Positions 38,967 through 40,866 of a stretch of 40,866 nucleotides of DNA are shown here, piece by piece. Each line of letters opens with the position of its first letter. Positions within the stretch are counted from its first letter, which is position 1. This stretch comes from Candidatus Poribacteria bacterium. GTDB taxonomy: Bacteria > Poribacteria > WGA-4E > WGA-3G. The stretch spans positions 7,614 to 48,479 of the forward strand of contig PYJE01000112.1 in assembly GCA_003635305.1 (NCBI GenBank). Reading direction: 5' to 3'. Below the pieces are notes generated by a model that was given only the letters and a program-made list of their open reading frames with translations, had not been told where the DNA came from and did not search any database. The translations under genes and the position numbers were made by a program.

Positions 38967-39462
38967 AATGCTTGAACACATTAGGAAGGCGATAGGTTCA
39001 GAAAACCTGACTCCGCTGCGGAGCCGAGCTGGATGCCGTGTAGATATGACAGGTGCGCCTTCTCCGCGAGTTGTAGTCGACGTAGATGTGGCGTTCCCCG
39101 CGCATGGAGTCGCCGGGCAGAAATGTGACTATATTCTCTTTTATGTTGATGCGGCGCAAAATCTTGTCGTCGTTCCGATAGAACTCAAGCGCGGCAGTGT
39201 TAACATATCCCAAGCATTGAGCCAGTTACAAGGCGGCGCAGATTTCGCGGCGCGCTTCGTCCCGGCGCGGCGGAATTGTCATATTATCTGCCGCCCGCTG
39301 CTCTTCCACGGCGGCCGTGTTCATCACCTGAAGCAGAAGCGGAAACGGAGAAACGAACGGAGCCGCGCCACCGTTCGCTTCCGTGGCGGCGACTTTCACA
39401 TTAAAACGGCGCGCTGCGGCAGAACGCGCAATTTAGCCAATGGGTTGTTCGCGGAAAGTTAA
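38953..39462 (+). CDS. Small PD-(D/E)XK-nuclease-like protein, cassette copy B (ATG 38953 or 38968)
   Basis: GCRVDMTGAPSPRVVVDV...KCDYILFYVDAAQNLVVVPIELKRGS...QALSQLQGGADFAARFV...LFHGG...RCGRTRNLA. Confidence 0.7.
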   Translation: MERSEMLEHIRKAIGSENLTPLRSRAGCRVDMTGAPSPRVVVDVDVAFPAHGVAGQKCDYILFYVDAAQNLVVVPIELKRGSVNISQALSQLQGGADFAARFVPARRNCHIICRPLLFHGGRVHHLKQKRKRRNERSRATVRFRGGDFHIKTARCGRTRNLANGLFAES

Positions 39463-39464
39463 CC

Positions 39465-40866
39465 TTGAAACATGCTAAGCACATTCTCCCCATCCTCCTT
39501 TGTCTCGGGCTCGGCGTAATTATTGGGCACTACGCTGGCACACCCCTCCCACTTCTCTGCATGCTTGCCGTGATAGGAGCCTTTGTTTTTATTGACATGG
39601 AGCTCGCTGTCTATGTGCTGTTAATCGCGCTCCCGTTCTCGTTCCGTTACATCCTGCCAGGCCGCTTTGAAATTCAGACACCGACGGAGCCGCTGTTAGG
39701 CATGCTCGTCGCGGTTTATTGGGTGAAAAAGAGCGTCGCGTTCTCGCAAGGAAAGCGTGCCTCTAACGCGCACACCGCTGTAAAAGAGACGTTTCCATTC
39801 CTCGCACCGCTCTGCTGCTATATCTTTATCACGTTCCTATCTGCAGTCAATACGCCAGTTCTCTTCGGCACTCTCAAAGGCGCGACGCGCGCGACTGTCT
39901 ACATAATGTTCAGTTTGGTGGTGTATGCAGTGTTCAGGCCTCGGGGCATCGGGCTGTTGCGGAACAGGCCCACGGCCGACGACGCGGGAAGCGTGTTGAG
40001 GGATAGAGCTTCACGCTACGATGAAAGGTGCTTGTTCGTCGGTGGGAGACAGTTGAGGCGGCTTTTTATCGCCACCTTCCCTACCGCTGCCATCGCTGTC
40101 ATTTGGACGCTCTTCGTGCTTATCTACCACATTGACGAATGGCAGTGGACGAGCGCGTATCGGCATGCGCCGTTTACTAACTACTCCGTTTACGGTTCTT
40201 TCACCGCCATCTTTTTTCTCATCTGCCTGAGCCGCCTGCTTTTCGATACCACGCCTTACGACAAGGTGCTATGGATAGGGTGGTTTGCCTGCTTCGGGCT
40301 TGGGCTCATGATGTGCTTTTCGCGCGGCGTTTGGCTTTCGGTTCTCATCGCTGTCGTGTTTATGTTGTTGCAAGTCGGTAATCGGAACAAGCCAGCAGCG
40401 CGGGCAAGTGGCGTGACGCGTAAAAAGATTCTCTTCATCGGTGCCGCCGGCCTGATTTTATTAGTATGCCTTAACTTGCCGGGCGTTTACGGCATCGTCA
40501 TGGAGCGGATTGCCACCACCGTGGACATCAGTTATGCCTCCAACCGGGCGCGGCTCCTCCGATGGGCACAGGCGATGACAATGTTCCTTGAAAATCCTGT
40601 TTTAGGAAAAGGTTACGGTGCCTTCGCCATGCTTTACGAAGAAGATGTCGCGCTTGTCGGGACATACACAGCACAGTTCCAACTCGGCGCGCACAGCGAA
40701 TATCTGCAGGTGCTGGCAGAATTAGGCATTGTCGGCTTCATCGCATGGTTATGGCTCAACCTTGCATTCCTCCGTTACGGGTTTCGCTCTCTCAAACGGA
40801 TGAACAGCCCATCAGACAGTTTTTACCGCGCCATCGTCATCGGACTCATGGCATCCGAACTCTCGC
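39465..40866 (+). CDS. O-antigen ligase/polymerase-like (Wzy_C) membrane protein, 3' truncated by the window edge; absent from the ORF track
   Basis: TTG start; KHAKHILPILLCLGLGVIIGHYAGTPLPLL...CFSRGVWLSVLIAVVFML...NPVLGKGYGAF...GAHSEYLQVLAELGIVGFIAWLW. Confidence 0.82.
   Translation, partial: MKHAKHILPILLCLGLGVIIGHYAGTPLPLLCMLAVIGAFVFIDMELAVYVLLIALPFSFRYILPGRFEIQTPTEPLLGMLVAVYWVKKSVAFSQGKRASNAHTAVKETFPFLAPLCCYIFITFLSAVNTPVLFGTLKGATRATVYIMFSLVVYAVFRPRGIGLLRNRPTADDAGSVLRDRASRYDERCLFVGGRQLRRLFIATFPTAAIAVIWTLFVLIYHIDEWQWTSAYRHAPFTNYSVYGSFTAIFFLICLSRLLFDTTPYDKVLWIGWFACFGLGLMMCFSRGVWLSVLIAVVFMLLQVGNRNKPAARASGVTRKKILFIGAAGLILLVCLNLPGVYGIVMERIATTVDISYASNRARLLRWAQAMTMFLENPVLGKGYGAFAMLYEEDVALVGTYTAQFQLGAHSEYLQVLAELGIVGFIAWLWLNLAFLRYGFRSLKRMNSPSDSFYRAIVIGLMASELS
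39988..40021. repeat. Degenerate palindromic repeat copy inside the O-antigen-ligase-like CDS
   Basis: gcgtgttgagggatagagcttcacgctacg aligns with gcgagggacaggccctcgcgctacg. Confidence 0.55.

Overview
The + strand of the first ~21 kb is a compact core: folA, nagA, then a contiguous str-S10-spc-alpha ribosomal superoperon (rpsL-rpsG-fusA-tuf-rpsJ ... rpoA-rplQ). It starts at a consensus sigma70 promoter and ends at a strong rho-independent terminator. From ~21 kb the window is accessory/envelope in character: FadL/PorV-like outer-membrane protein, a solo SPPY-type DNA methyltransferase, a TonB-like/VWA protein, a giant Ycf48-repeat lipoprotein, a YceI protein, an M48 protease, an OmpA-type lipoprotein, a Uma2-family protein, and an O-antigen-ligase-like gene running off the window end. 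The most interesting item is a two-gene cassette present twice in inverted orientation (24953-26951 minus, 37488-39462 plus). Each copy has an OLD/RecF-like AAA ATPase whose 3' end abuts or overlaps a ~170-aa protein carrying a D...ELK signature typical of PD-(D/E)XK nucleases. It may be an uncharacterised two-component (defence-like) system. A second theme is a palindromic repeat family (core GCGAGGGACAGGCCCTCGC, ~48-bp unit) found in tandem arrays, in ribosomal-operon spacers, and in frame inside coding sequences, similar in concept to Rickettsia palindromic elements. The repeat style and gene content suggest a Poribacteria-like genome, but that is recollection, not proof. All calls come from reading the sequence; no searches were run.
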